Assembly (NCBI RefSeq): GCF_000820165.1
Contig: NZ_CDDD01000087.1
Coordinates: 84,164 to 148,163 of the forward strand
Source: Aeromonas taiwanensis
GTDB lineage: Bacteria; Pseudomonadota; Gammaproteobacteria; Enterobacterales; Aeromonadaceae
Length of the DNA stretch: 64,000 nucleotides
Direction of reading: 5' to 3'
Below the pieces are notes generated by a model, which was not told where the DNA came from, searched no databases, and worked only from the letters and a program-made list of their open reading frames with translations. Numbering within the stretch: position 1 is the first letter of the stretch; each line of letters opens with the position of its first letter. The position numbers were made by a program, and so were the translations under genes. Shown here in pieces: positions 1 to 8,125 of the stretch.

Positions 1-213
1 GGCAACAACTGGCTGGTGCTGCTCAAGACCACGGCCCTGGTCTCCATCATCGGGCTCGATGACATGGTGCGCAAGGCGTCGCTGGCGGCGGGTTCGACCC
101 AGCAGCCCTTCACCTTCTACATGGCGGTGGCGCTGATCTTCCTGATCTTCACCGCAGTCTCTACCTCGGCGCTCAAGTGGGCCGAGCGTCACTACGCGAT
201 CAAGACGAGGTAA
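1..213 (+). CDS. Polar amino acid ABC transporter permease, HisQ-like (5' truncated)
   Basis: This is the C-terminal 70 residues of an inner-membrane permease; the start lies before the window. The frame is open from base 1. It shows the loop after the EAA motif (GLDDMVRKAS) and a last hydrophobic helix (MAVALIFLIFTAVSTSAL) ending in a basic tail, as in the His/Lys/Arg/Orn transporter permease HisQ. The next gene starts 3 bases after its stop and encodes the partner permease, so the two should form the heterodimeric channel of one importer. The substrate cannot be read from this fragment; a basic amino acid is the family expectation. Confidence 0.8.
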   Translation, partial: GNNWLVLLKTTALVSIIGLDDMVRKASLAAGSTQQPFTFYMAVALIFLIFTAVSTSALKWAERHYAIKTR

Positions 214-216
214 GCC

Positions 217-909
217 ATGGACTTCTCGATCATTCTCACGGAGTGGCCCACCTACTGGGAGGGCTTCTACACCACCATCTGGCTGGTGGCGGCCTCCCTC
301 ATGCTGGGGCTCATGCTGGCGGTGCCCATGGGCATACTGCGCAACAGCCGCAACTGGCTGATAAAGGGACCTATCTGGGCTTATATCTACTTCTTCCGCG
401 GCACCCCGCTGCTGGTGCAGCTCTTCATCATCTACTACGGCGCTGCCCAGTGGGAGTGGCTGAAGAACAGCGCGGCCTGGTCCCTCTTCTCCGAGGCCTG
501 GTTCTGTGCCCTGCTGGCGTTCACCCTCAACACCGGTGCCTATACCGCCGAGATAGTGCGGGGCGCCGTGATGAACATGCCCAAGGGGCAGATAGAGGCG
601 GCAAGCGCCTTCGGCATGACCCGCTGGCAGACCCTCACCCGCATCATACTGCCCAACTCGTTCCGCCGTGCGCTGCCCGCCTACAGCAACGAGGTGATCT
701 TCATGCTGCAGGGCTCGGCGGTGGCGGGCATCATCACCATCGTCGACCTGACGGGGGCCGCGCGGATCATCAACTCCCGCTACTACAGCCCGTTCGAGGC
801 CTTCCTGACCGCCGGCCTGCTCTACATGCTGCTCACCTTCGCCATCGTCTGGCTGTTCAAGAAGTGGGAGGCACGCTGGCACGCCCACCTGCGCCCCCGC
901 AGCGTATAA
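217..909 (+). CDS. hisM: Polar amino acid ABC transporter permease, HisM-like
   Basis: This 230-residue inner-membrane permease belongs to the HisM/ArtM group and pairs with the upstream HisQ-like subunit. It carries the ATPase-contacting EAA loop (EAASAFGMTRWQTLTRIILP, about residues 128-147) and the conserved FRGTPLLVQL and TLNTGAYTAEI segments of polar amino acid permeases. About five membrane helices are visible. Its length is close to E. coli HisM (238). It starts 3 bases after the upstream gene and is followed by a hairpin terminator, so it is the last gene of the operon. Histidine, lysine, arginine or ornithine are likely substrates by homology; specificity is not readable. Confidence 0.85.
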   Translation: MDFSIILTEWPTYWEGFYTTIWLVAASLMLGLMLAVPMGILRNSRNWLIKGPIWAYIYFFRGTPLLVQLFIIYYGAAQWEWLKNSAAWSLFSEAWFCALLAFTLNTGAYTAEIVRGAVMNMPKGQIEAASAFGMTRWQTLTRIILPNSFRRALPAYSNEVIFMLQGSAVAGIITIVDLTGAARIINSRYYSPFEAFLTAGLLYMLLTFAIVWLFKKWEARWHAHLRPRSV

Positions 910-914
910 AACGA

Positions 915-945
915 AAAGCGCCCCGCAAGGGGCGTTTTGTTTTAA
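915..945 (+). terminator. Rho-independent terminator of the permease operon
   Basis: A GC-rich hairpin with stem CGCCCC/GGGGCG and loop GCAA (919-934) is followed by TTTTGTTTT. It sits immediately after the HisM-like stop codon. Confidence 0.85.
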
Positions 946-1045
946 GACGATATCTTAACAGGGGTCATGGATGATGAGCATGGACTGGGCTGCAGTATTC
1001 ATGGCAGGCATTGTGTCATCCACTCTGTATCGGCTTCGCGCAATG

Positions 1046-1066
1046 TAAAAACGCCCCGCAGGGCGT
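1046..1066 (-). terminator. Rho-independent terminator of the kps capsule operon
   Basis: Read on the minus strand, ACGCCC-TGCG-GGGCGT is followed by TTTT. It lies 6 bases after the KpsS stop codon, so it marks the end of the 18-kb capsule transcript. Confidence 0.85.
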
Positions 1067-1071
1067 CTCGT

Positions 1072-2298
1072 CTAAGCGCTGGCTTTCAGCTTGCGGGCCG
1101 GCAGGCGCGCCGTCTCCTCCCCGGTTACCCGCCGCGCCACCAGGGCGGCCCCATGACTCAGGTGCCGGTAGAAACTGGCATTGAGCTGGGTCAGGTGCAG
1201 CAGCGACTGGCGCAGGCGCTCGAATCGCTCCGGGCAGACCGGTGCCGGATGGTCCCAGAAGCGCGCCAGGCTGCCGCGGCTGGTCAGCCCCTCGATGTCG
1301 TAGAGGGCGCGGCCCATGCAGAAGGTGGGCACCTCGTGCAGCAGGGCCGAGAGGCCCACCGTGCTGTTGATGGTGACGACTCCCTTGAGCAGGGGGTAGA
1401 GGGCCGGCAGCGGCAACTCGAAGCCATAGAAGACCCGATCCTGCAACCCGAGCACCTTGCACAGGCGATCGATCTGGGCGCGGTAGCTGACATAGCCGCG
1501 ATCCATGGGGTGGTGCTTGAACAGCAGAATGTCGTTGCTGTGGGCGTGCTGGGCAAAGGAGTTGATCACCTGGGCCACCATCTCCTCGACACCACTCAGG
1601 TCCGAGTGCTCGCGGATCTGAAAGTCCTCGGTCACCTGCAAGGGAACGAAGAAGATGCGTCCGCGATACTGGGTCAGGGTCTTCATCAGCCGGTGGTCGG
1701 GCAGCTTGTGCTGCCACTTGGTGACGCCCCCCATGACCCAGCCCCTGGCCTCCTGATACAGGCTCCAGGGTCTGTGGTTGCTGTTATGGGGATAGCGCCA
1801 CCACAGCAGGGCCTTGCTCACATGGTAGCGAGTGGCGTACCAGGCACGGCGGGTGAAGGTCGGGCCGACCACCAGATTGCTCTGGTAAGGTGTTGGCCAA
1901 GGGGATTCGACCAGCCGATCGCGCTGCGGGTAGTAGGGGCTGAAGGCGTTGACACCGCCGCACTCCAGGGTGATGAAATCGGGTCGCAGATACCCCTCTT
2001 CCATGGCCCAGAAGGGGATGTTCTTCTGACGGCACAGGCGGCTGACCACCTTGTGGTAGAAGCGGCAATCCCCGTAGCAGATGACGGTGTCGATCTTGCG
2101 CTGCTTGATCAGGCGACGGACAAACCCGTTCCAGCTCTGTGGGGTGCCGGTGAACGACACATTGTCCCCGGCGCAGGGCCAGGCCGCGTCGCCACCGTTG
2201 AAATGGACCTTGCACACCTGGTGGCCGGCCTGTTGCAGCTGATGACTGAGCACCTGAAAGAAGGGGCCAAGCGGTCCTTGCAATAGCAATATATTCAT
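1072..2298 (-). CDS. kpsS: Capsule export protein KpsS, Kdo-linker glycosyltransferase
   Basis: This 408-residue protein matches the KpsS/LipB family, with the N-terminal MNILLLQGPLGPFF, the central EEGYLRPDFITLE and a C-terminal segment typical of capsule Kdo transferases. In E. coli, KpsS adds the first beta-Kdo to lyso-phosphatidylglycerol and KpsC extends the poly-Kdo linker on which group 2 capsule is built. It acts at the cytoplasmic face of the inner membrane. KpsS is the last gene of the locus, starting 4 bases after the kpsC stop, and is followed by a terminator. Its composition is GC-rich like the chromosomal background, so it belongs to the conserved part of the locus. Confidence 0.93.
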   Translation of the reverse strand: MNILLLQGPLGPFFQVLSHQLQQAGHQVCKVHFNGGDAAWPCAGDNVSFTGTPQSWNGFVRRLIKQRKIDTVICYGDCRFYHKVVSRLCRQKNIPFWAMEEGYLRPDFITLECGGVNAFSPYYPQRDRLVESPWPTPYQSNLVVGPTFTRRAWYATRYHVSKALLWWRYPHNSNHRPWSLYQEARGWVMGGVTKWQHKLPDHRLMKTLTQYRGRIFFVPLQVTEDFQIREHSDLSGVEEMVAQVINSFAQHAHSNDILLFKHHPMDRGYVSYRAQIDRLCKVLGLQDRVFYGFELPLPALYPLLKGVVTINSTVGLSALLHEVPTFCMGRALYDIEGLTSRGSLARFWDHPAPVCPERFERLRQSLLHLTQLNASFYRHLSHGAALVARRVTGEETARLPARKLKASA

Positions 2299-2301
2299 TC
2301 G

Positions 2302-4344
2302 TTATTGTTGTTTGTTCAAAAGAGGAAGGGGAGGGCGAAACAGGGTCTGGGCCAGATAACCCAGCTTGAGACCCCAGCGGCGGTGGCGGGGCAGGGGGCG
2401 CACCTCGGTCTGGCCCTGCTGTGATAGCCTTTTTATCTGTTGTTCCGGGGTGATCCACAGCCGGCTGTCCCAGTCGAAATAGCTGGGATAGAGGGCCAGG
2501 GTCGCGAGGGTGAGCTGCTCGAGGGTGAGTGCTCGCTTGCGCCGCGTCAGCGGGTTGGCATCCAGGGTCAGCCCCCAGCCACTGTAGAAGGGCTGCCCCC
2601 AGACCACGACCCGCACCCCTTGCACCAGTGCCTCGAACCCGCTGAGGGACGTCATGGTGTGCAGCTCGTCCACATGGGGGTAAAGACTGCCCAGCTCCAC
2701 ATCCAGCACCTGCTCGTCGACGCACTCGGCCAGACACGCGGCCGAGATGGCCCCCGCCCGGTTGCCGGCCACCACGTCGGGATGGGGCTTGAACAGGATA
2801 TAGGCATCGGGGCGTGCGGCGCGCGCCGCCCATAACAGCTGCTCGTTGCTACGAATGACCGGGCTGCCGGTCAGGATGGAAGCATCCCCGTCGACCTGCC
2901 CCACCACCAGCACACAAGCTTTCTTTCTTTTGGCGGGTGCCCAGGGGCGGCTGTCGCCCACGTTGTATTTGCTCACCTTGTGGGTGCGCAGCAACGCCAG
3001 CAGTGCGCGGCCGCGCTGGAGATCCGCCTCGCTGAAGGTGTGGTGGCCAAGCAGTTGTTCGAGCTGGCTCGGGGCCGTGCTGTCGAAATAGATGCCGACC
3101 GGATCGATGGAGAGGGACGAGGGGCGGCACAGGTTCGAGCCCAGCCCGCGCGAGCGGATAAAGCCGTCCTCGACCCGGATGGCGCTGGTGAGCTCGGGGT
3201 ATTGTCGGCCCCACACCAGCACCTGCTCGTCGCCGGTGAGGCGGCGAGGGGGGCTGCGTACGAAGCGGATCTCGCGGGCCAGGTGCGCGCAAAACGCGCG
3301 CATAAAGGCGCGCTTCCACAGGCTGAAACCCACCAGATAGAGGCGTTGCCAGCGCGGCGCCGGTTTGAGCTGGGCGGCTATCAGGGCGATGACTTCTTCC
3401 ACCTCGCACGGCTGACCGAGCACAGGATCGCAATAACGCGGGTAGGCGATCAGCGTCCCGTGCACCAGCTGCTCCAGCGTCACCTGGGTGCGGCGCTCGC
3501 ACGCCAGTTCGTCCCGGGTCAGTCCCCAGCCGGCGTAGAAGGGCATGCCAAAGCAGTAGACCGGCTTGCCAAGCAGCAGGGCCTCGAAGCCCATCTGGGA
3601 GGAGACGGTGTAGACTCCATCCACGACGCGCAGCAGGGCGTGGGGGTGGCAGGGTTCGCTCACCACCTCGAGATCCGGCAGGTTCAGCCTGGCCAGTGCG
3701 CCGCGTTTCTTTCCCAGCCGGGTGTCGGGGTGGGTGCGCAGCAGCAGACGTGCACCGGGGTGGCGCAAGCGGGCCGTCTGCACCATGTCGATAAAACGCT
3801 GCTCGTCGGCCAGGGCGCCGGCGATGGAGAGATCCCCCGCCACCTGATCAATCAGGAGGATGCGAGGGCGATTGTCCATGTCGAAGCGGCGCGCCAGGGA
3901 GGGGGGCAGCCGCACGGGATCGTCCTGTCCCGGATAGAGGTTGTACTTGGTCACGCCGTGGGTGCGGACAAGCGCGATCAGCGCCTGAGCCCGTGCCTGC
4001 GCCTGCTTGCTCAGGGGGGCCGGGATCAGCGACTCGAGCCGGCTGGGGGTACGCGCATCGTAATAGATGCCCTGATCGTCCCACACCAGGCCCAGCGCCA
4101 CCCCGCCGCGCGCCGGATGGCCGAGGTAGCCGATAAAGCCATCCTCGAGGCGCCAGAAGGGGCGTCCCTCGCGGCTGGCCAGATCCCTCAGCGCGGCGCT
4201 GTTTTGCTTGTTGCCCCAACCCACCAGGATGTCGTCTGCCTGCAGGGGGCCTGCGCCGTCATGCAGTGCGACCTCCTGGCCAAGGCAGGCCCGCAGCTGG
4301 GCTGAACGGGCGAGCAAGCCTCGTGATAATGTCCGTATAGTCAT
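2302..4344 (-). CDS. kpsC: Capsule protein KpsC, dual beta-Kdo glycosyltransferase
   Basis: KpsC is about 680 residues and consists of two homologous glycosyltransferase modules. The repeat is visible: LEDGFIGYLG with YYDARTPSRLE in the N-terminal half is matched by VEDGFIRSRGLGS with YFDSTAPSQLE in the C-terminal half, and FYAGWGLT is matched by FYSGWGLT. In E. coli the two modules alternately add beta-2,4 and beta-2,7 Kdo to make the poly-Kdo anchor of the capsule. I place the start at the ATG at 4344 (MTIRTLSRG). A GTG at 4374 in the same frame would overlap the upstream glycosyltransferase by 11 bases; neither has a clear ribosome binding site. Confidence 0.92.
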   Translation of the reverse strand: MTIRTLSRGLLARSAQLRACLGQEVALHDGAGPLQADDILVGWGNKQNSAALRDLASREGRPFWRLEDGFIGYLGHPARGGVALGLVWDDQGIYYDARTPSRLESLIPAPLSKQAQARAQALIALVRTHGVTKYNLYPGQDDPVRLPPSLARRFDMDNRPRILLIDQVAGDLSIAGALADEQRFIDMVQTARLRHPGARLLLRTHPDTRLGKKRGALARLNLPDLEVVSEPCHPHALLRVVDGVYTVSSQMGFEALLLGKPVYCFGMPFYAGWGLTRDELACERRTQVTLEQLVHGTLIAYPRYCDPVLGQPCEVEEVIALIAAQLKPAPRWQRLYLVGFSLWKRAFMRAFCAHLAREIRFVRSPPRRLTGDEQVLVWGRQYPELTSAIRVEDGFIRSRGLGSNLCRPSSLSIDPVGIYFDSTAPSQLEQLLGHHTFSEADLQRGRALLALLRTHKVSKYNVGDSRPWAPAKRKKACVLVVGQVDGDASILTGSPVIRSNEQLLWAARAARPDAYILFKPHPDVVAGNRAGAISAACLAECVDEQVLDVELGSLYPHVDELHTMTSLSGFEALVQGVRVVVWGQPFYSGWGLTLDANPLTRRKRALTLEQLTLATLALYPSYFDWDSRLWITPEQQIKRLSQQGQTEVRPLPRHRRWGLKLGYLAQTLFRPPLPLLNKQQ

Positions 4345-4363
4345 GGTGTCACACAATAGATGC

Positions 4364-5419
4364 CTAGTCGGCACGGGATTTGGATTGGAACATGTCCCGA
4401 AAGAAAGCGACGGGATTGAGGTAAAGCTTGCGGATTTTTCGCCACAAGGGGCGGCGACGGGTCACCCCCTCTTGCCAGCGCAGCAGGCCCGGGTAGTCGG
4501 CTACCGGATAACCGGCGGCCTCCTGCAGGCCAATCATCCACTCGCGAAAATCGGGCAACACCCCGCCGAGCGCCGGATTGGGCACCACGGGCCCGCGCAG
4601 CGGTGGCCGCTGATCGTCGGGCAGCGCCAGCATCTGCTCCAGCATGGCGTCGTTGCCGGCACGGCGACGGTGATAAGGATGGGTCAGTGGGCGCGGGTGC
4701 CACTGATGGACCAGAAATCGCCCGGCAAACAGATGGGGCAGGGCGTAGTAGCTGAAATAGCGGCGAAAGCCCTGATAATCCCCCGGGTGCTGCGCCTTGA
4801 TATTGAGGGCATAGTCATCCGGCCTCGGCCCGATGGGGTAGTGGCGGGTGAGCCTGTCGATCAGTTCCAGATCCTCGCCTCCGTGGCCTACAAAGCGCTC
4901 GTCAAAGCCGCCGAGCTGCAAGAACCACTCGCGGTTTATCAACAGACAGCTGCTGGCCAGGGCAATCCCCTCAACCCGATGATTCTCACCGCGCAGAAAG
5001 GACTCCAGACACCCCTGAAAATCCCCGTCAAAGCGCTCTGTCTCTTCCTTGGTCAGATAGAGGCAGGGGTACATTTCAAAATTTATTTTTACGCGAGTTA
5101 GTCCTTTATCCGATGAGATTAAGTGCGTGATTAAAGAAGCAGGAAACAATAAATCCAGATCAACAAAAAAAATTTTTTCAGCTGTAGTATTCTTTGCTGC
5201 AATATTTCTTGCTATTCCAGCGGAATAGTAACTAGAACTAATGCCGGCATGCATGAAACTGAAGTTTTCAGACATGCTTTTTAATGACGGGTCTGTTGAA
5301 GGTATTAGGAAATCTATAGTTGTATTTTCTATAGAAAATTGTTGGAGACCACGCAGTCTGCTTATATCACTGCAGTATTCTCTCTCATGAAAAGGCGATA
5401 TAATAGTTATTCTGCACAT
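4364..5419 (-). CDS. GT2-type capsule glycosyltransferase, mosaic in composition
   Basis: This 351-residue protein has a GT-A fold pattern. An N-terminal strand MCRITIISPFHERE leads to a DxD-like FVDLDLLF (about residues 84-91), and a later segment LGGFDERFVGHGGEDLELIDRL resembles the catalytic C-terminal part of galactosyltransferase-like GT2/GT7 enzymes. It should transfer one sugar of the capsule repeat in the cytoplasm; donor and acceptor are unknown. The coding DNA changes abruptly near 5090. The first 110 residues are AT-rich like the three genes upstream, and the rest is GC-rich like kpsC. This suggests recombination inside the gene. Confidence 0.82.
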   Translation of the reverse strand: MCRITIISPFHEREYCSDISRLRGLQQFSIENTTIDFLIPSTDPSLKSMSENFSFMHAGISSSYYSAGIARNIAAKNTTAEKIFFVDLDLLFPASLITHLISSDKGLTRVKINFEMYPCLYLTKEETERFDGDFQGCLESFLRGENHRVEGIALASSCLLINREWFLQLGGFDERFVGHGGEDLELIDRLTRHYPIGPRPDDYALNIKAQHPGDYQGFRRYFSYYALPHLFAGRFLVHQWHPRPLTHPYHRRRAGNDAMLEQMLALPDDQRPPLRGPVVPNPALGGVLPDFREWMIGLQEAAGYPVADYPGLLRWQEGVTRRRPLWRKIRKLYLNPVAFFRDMFQSKSRAD

Positions 5420-5425
5420 TTAAAA

Positions 5426-7333
5426 TCAAACAAAGCTTAATCGCTCAACAATAACACACCCAGCCTTACCCCATGACCACGGCTCACAGTTTTTAAGTGC
5501 AATAGATGTTATCTTTAATAGATGGTTTCCAATATTTATATCTATAACAATTTGTTGTGTCTCTTTCCATGAGGAAGCATCCTGAGCCCAGACTTGTTCT
5601 CCATCAAACTCGACAACAACACCCATCCGACCAGTGAGCTTAGGGTTTGCATATGGTGTTCTAAGATTTATAACTAAACAATTTGCCCTAGTGGACTCAA
5701 TCGTTGTAACTAGAGAAACAAAGTCACCTTTTAAAGGTGCACTATTAGTTAAATGAAAAATTGCAGAAAAGTCTTTTTTAGTAAAACGGAGCTCAGGCTT
5801 TCGATCTCTAATGTTTGAACCGCTAATGAATTCAGATTTTGTTAAAGGAACTGAATTCTTTGGAATATGAACATCTTTATCAAATGATGATGTTGCATGA
5901 TACTTATCATTAACTCCCCAATTAGAGAGAATGGGCCAGTTATCGTCACACATCGCAAGGTAAAATTTATTTTCCTTTCTTATGTCATATGGTATAGATA
6001 GCAGATTTTTTAAAAAAGAACGGTTATTGAACAATACAAAGGTATTAAATGCAGGATCTGACTCCAATAAAATCAAGGAGTGCCAAACTCCCATTCTATA
6101 CTCCCAATAAAACAGGTCAAAAGGATCATAACCTGATGGTAAATTATCATAGGAAACTTCTTCAAAGAAACTTTTGAATATAGATGCAATATCGCCATCA
6201 TTAATATTTTGTCCTGAGTAGCATAACATAGCATCATCTAAAGTTAGCTTTTTTTCTTTAAGGTTATAGTGCTCACGATAGAATGCCCGACCAATTTCAA
6301 GTAGATTGGAACGAATATGTAAATAATTTTTTTGTTTGAATCTTTTAATGAATTCAAGAGATACACTTGCTTGATGAGTGACATGTGATTGCTTTAAAAA
6401 ATAAGCCTGAAGATCAATTGCTTGAGATGAGTGTGATGATGGAAGTTCAAATGCTTCATGATTCAGATTTAAGTTAAATGAAATATCTGAAACTACTGAC
6501 ATATCAACATCTAATATATCTTTACTTTTCCCTTTACTTCCATAGTAAGTAAAGTAATCAATTTGTTTTGATAACTCTCGAGTTGCTGATAATGTTACGC
6601 GACTGTCTATCCCTGCACTTATTGAACAGAGTAAGTTATATTTACCATGTAGTTTTTTAAGCTGACTAGACAATTGTGATGATAACTCTTTACGTTTTTC
6701 AGAAATATCCTTGGCACATTCCAAATCCTTCCTGGGAAAAAACCTAACTAGCTTTTTAGAGTTTCCATCTAGATAATGATTAGGAATTAGCTGAAATATA
6801 TCATCATATGTAGTTACATTACCTGGTAAATGATAACTCGAGTACTTACTTAAAAATACACCATAACTGTTTTTCTCTGCTTTTATTACACTTGCAAGTA
6901 AAGAAGGATGAGATGAGTAAGTATTTTCAATACTTTTAGAGTAAAAGACACTCCTCATCCCACATGCGTCGTTTAATATTTTTACTACTCCATCAAGACC
7001 TCTAAATATTATTGTGAAACGACCATTTATTTCATCAAGCTCGTCAAAAAAATCTTTTTCAGAGACTATCAGCTTTGTATATAAATGGTTGCTTATACTT
7101 TTCAGGTCTCCTTCATCTTGGAGATGGATTGCCATTCCAACAATAATAAAAAATGAAGGACCATTTATAATGTAATCACATTTACTTTCAGAAGAACAGT
7201 GTAAGAAAAATTCATTAACAAAATGTGTTTTCCAGCCTGGTGATAAATCGCAAGAATGATTTTTTGGAGCAAAAAGAAAACCATTTATGTATGGTGGCAA
7301 TTTATTTTCTTGATTATCTATAGAGCTCAACAA
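5426..7333 (-). CDS. Asparagine-synthase-like protein in capsule locus
   Basis: This 635-residue protein resembles class B asparagine synthetases. An N-terminal part contains INGRFTIIFRG and NDACGMRSVFY, as in the glutamine-amidohydrolase-like half. A pyrophosphatase loop SISAGIDSR (about residues 238-246) corresponds to the SGGxDS ATP-binding motif. No cysteine follows the initiator Met, so it lacks the usual glutaminase nucleophile. It could use ammonia, or another amine as acceptor. The last 110 residues look like a separate beta-rich domain. The gene is very AT-rich (serotype cassette). WecB/WecC in the locus should supply a uronic acid, so carboxyl amidation of a sugar is a plausible role, inferred only. 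Confidence 0.72.
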   Translation of the reverse strand: MLSSIDNQENKLPPYINGFLFAPKNHSCDLSPGWKTHFVNEFFLHCSSESKCDYIINGPSFFIIVGMAIHLQDEGDLKSISNHLYTKLIVSEKDFFDELDEINGRFTIIFRGLDGVVKILNDACGMRSVFYSKSIENTYSSHPSLLASVIKAEKNSYGVFLSKYSSYHLPGNVTTYDDIFQLIPNHYLDGNSKKLVRFFPRKDLECAKDISEKRKELSSQLSSQLKKLHGKYNLLCSISAGIDSRVTLSATRELSKQIDYFTYYGSKGKSKDILDVDMSVVSDISFNLNLNHEAFELPSSHSSQAIDLQAYFLKQSHVTHQASVSLEFIKRFKQKNYLHIRSNLLEIGRAFYREHYNLKEKKLTLDDAMLCYSGQNINDGDIASIFKSFFEEVSYDNLPSGYDPFDLFYWEYRMGVWHSLILLESDPAFNTFVLFNNRSFLKNLLSIPYDIRKENKFYLAMCDDNWPILSNWGVNDKYHATSSFDKDVHIPKNSVPLTKSEFISGSNIRDRKPELRFTKKDFSAIFHLTNSAPLKGDFVSLVTTIESTRANCLVINLRTPYANPKLTGRMGVVVEFDGEQVWAQDASSWKETQQIVIDINIGNHLLKITSIALKNCEPWSWGKAGCVIVERLSFV

Positions 7334-7381
7334 CGATGGCCTCTTTAAGTATGCAGTTATTTGATTTTGAATTCAGCTTTC

Positions 7382-8116
7382 TCAAGCAGTTATCAACTGG
7401 AGCTTCTTAATAAACTCCTCATAATATTCATCTATATAGTGAAATGGGGATAGACCCCATTTGTGGTTATTATTAGCAATAGATAACTCTTTGTCGATAG
7501 AGATAACGCAAGAATTATTTATATTTTCAGATAGAATAGAAAGGTAATAATCTAGCCGCAAATTAGATTTCTTGTTTTGGGTACATTTAAAATCATCAAA
7601 TCTAAATATTTTTCCATTAGAGATATAATAGTCACTGTATCTTGCGTTATGCAATACTATTTTTATATCAGGAAATAAAGTATTTATTTTATTACAGAAC
7701 AAGTTAGCATTCGATTCAAATAATTTTTGTGCAAGATCACTATCTCTTCTTACAATCATCTCCTCAGGGTATTTTTTTATAGAAGGGTTTATTTTTACTT
7801 GTTCATCTGAGCGAGTGATAAAACTATTTCCTATTTTTATCAAGTCATAACGTTCTTCGATTAAGTCAATAATTATTATCTCTGGTTTTTTTTGGACTAT
7901 TTGAGAAAATGTCGATTTATTATAATCATTGAGGACCACCCATTTGAGCCATTGATTTTCAGACTCTAAAATTGTGTGATCTATATTGATGACAGGTGAC
8001 ATCATACTGATTACTGAAACTCTAGGGAAATAAGACCCAGAAACATCAAATAAATCTTTATGTAGTTCAAATGCATCTCTGGTAACGCAGGAACCAATTA
8101 TTGAAATCTTTTTCAA
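7382..8116 (-). CDS. DUF6270-like protein of capsule locus
   Basis: This 244-residue protein begins MKKISIIGSCVTRDAFE, the N-terminal signature I associate with the DUF6270 family found in surface polysaccharide loci. The GSCVTRD loop after the first strand, the DLIEERYDL segment (strand IIIIDLIEE) and the C-terminal HYIDEYYEEF helix suggest an SGNH-hydrolase-like or flavodoxin-like fold. No function is established that I know of; an acyl or other substituent transfer to the polysaccharide is conceivable. The gene is very AT-rich, like its neighbours, and starts 9 bases after the stop of the upstream glycosyltransferase, so it is co-transcribed. Confidence 0.65.
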   Translation of the reverse strand: MKKISIIGSCVTRDAFELHKDLFDVSGSYFPRVSVISMMSPVINIDHTILESENQWLKWVVLNDYNKSTFSQIVQKKPEIIIIDLIEERYDLIKIGNSFITRSDEQVKINPSIKKYPEEMIVRRDSDLAQKLFESNANLFCNKINTLFPDIKIVLHNARYSDYYISNGKIFRFDDFKCTQNKKSNLRLDYYLSILSENINNSCVISIDKELSIANNNHKWGLSPFHYIDEYYEEFIKKLQLITA

Positions 8117-8125
8117 ACATCCTCC

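Noticed and set aside
2980..4305. A plus-strand open frame of about 440 codons antisense to kpsC
   Set aside because: It is a mirror of the KpsC coding frame without a ribosome binding site or recognisable domain.
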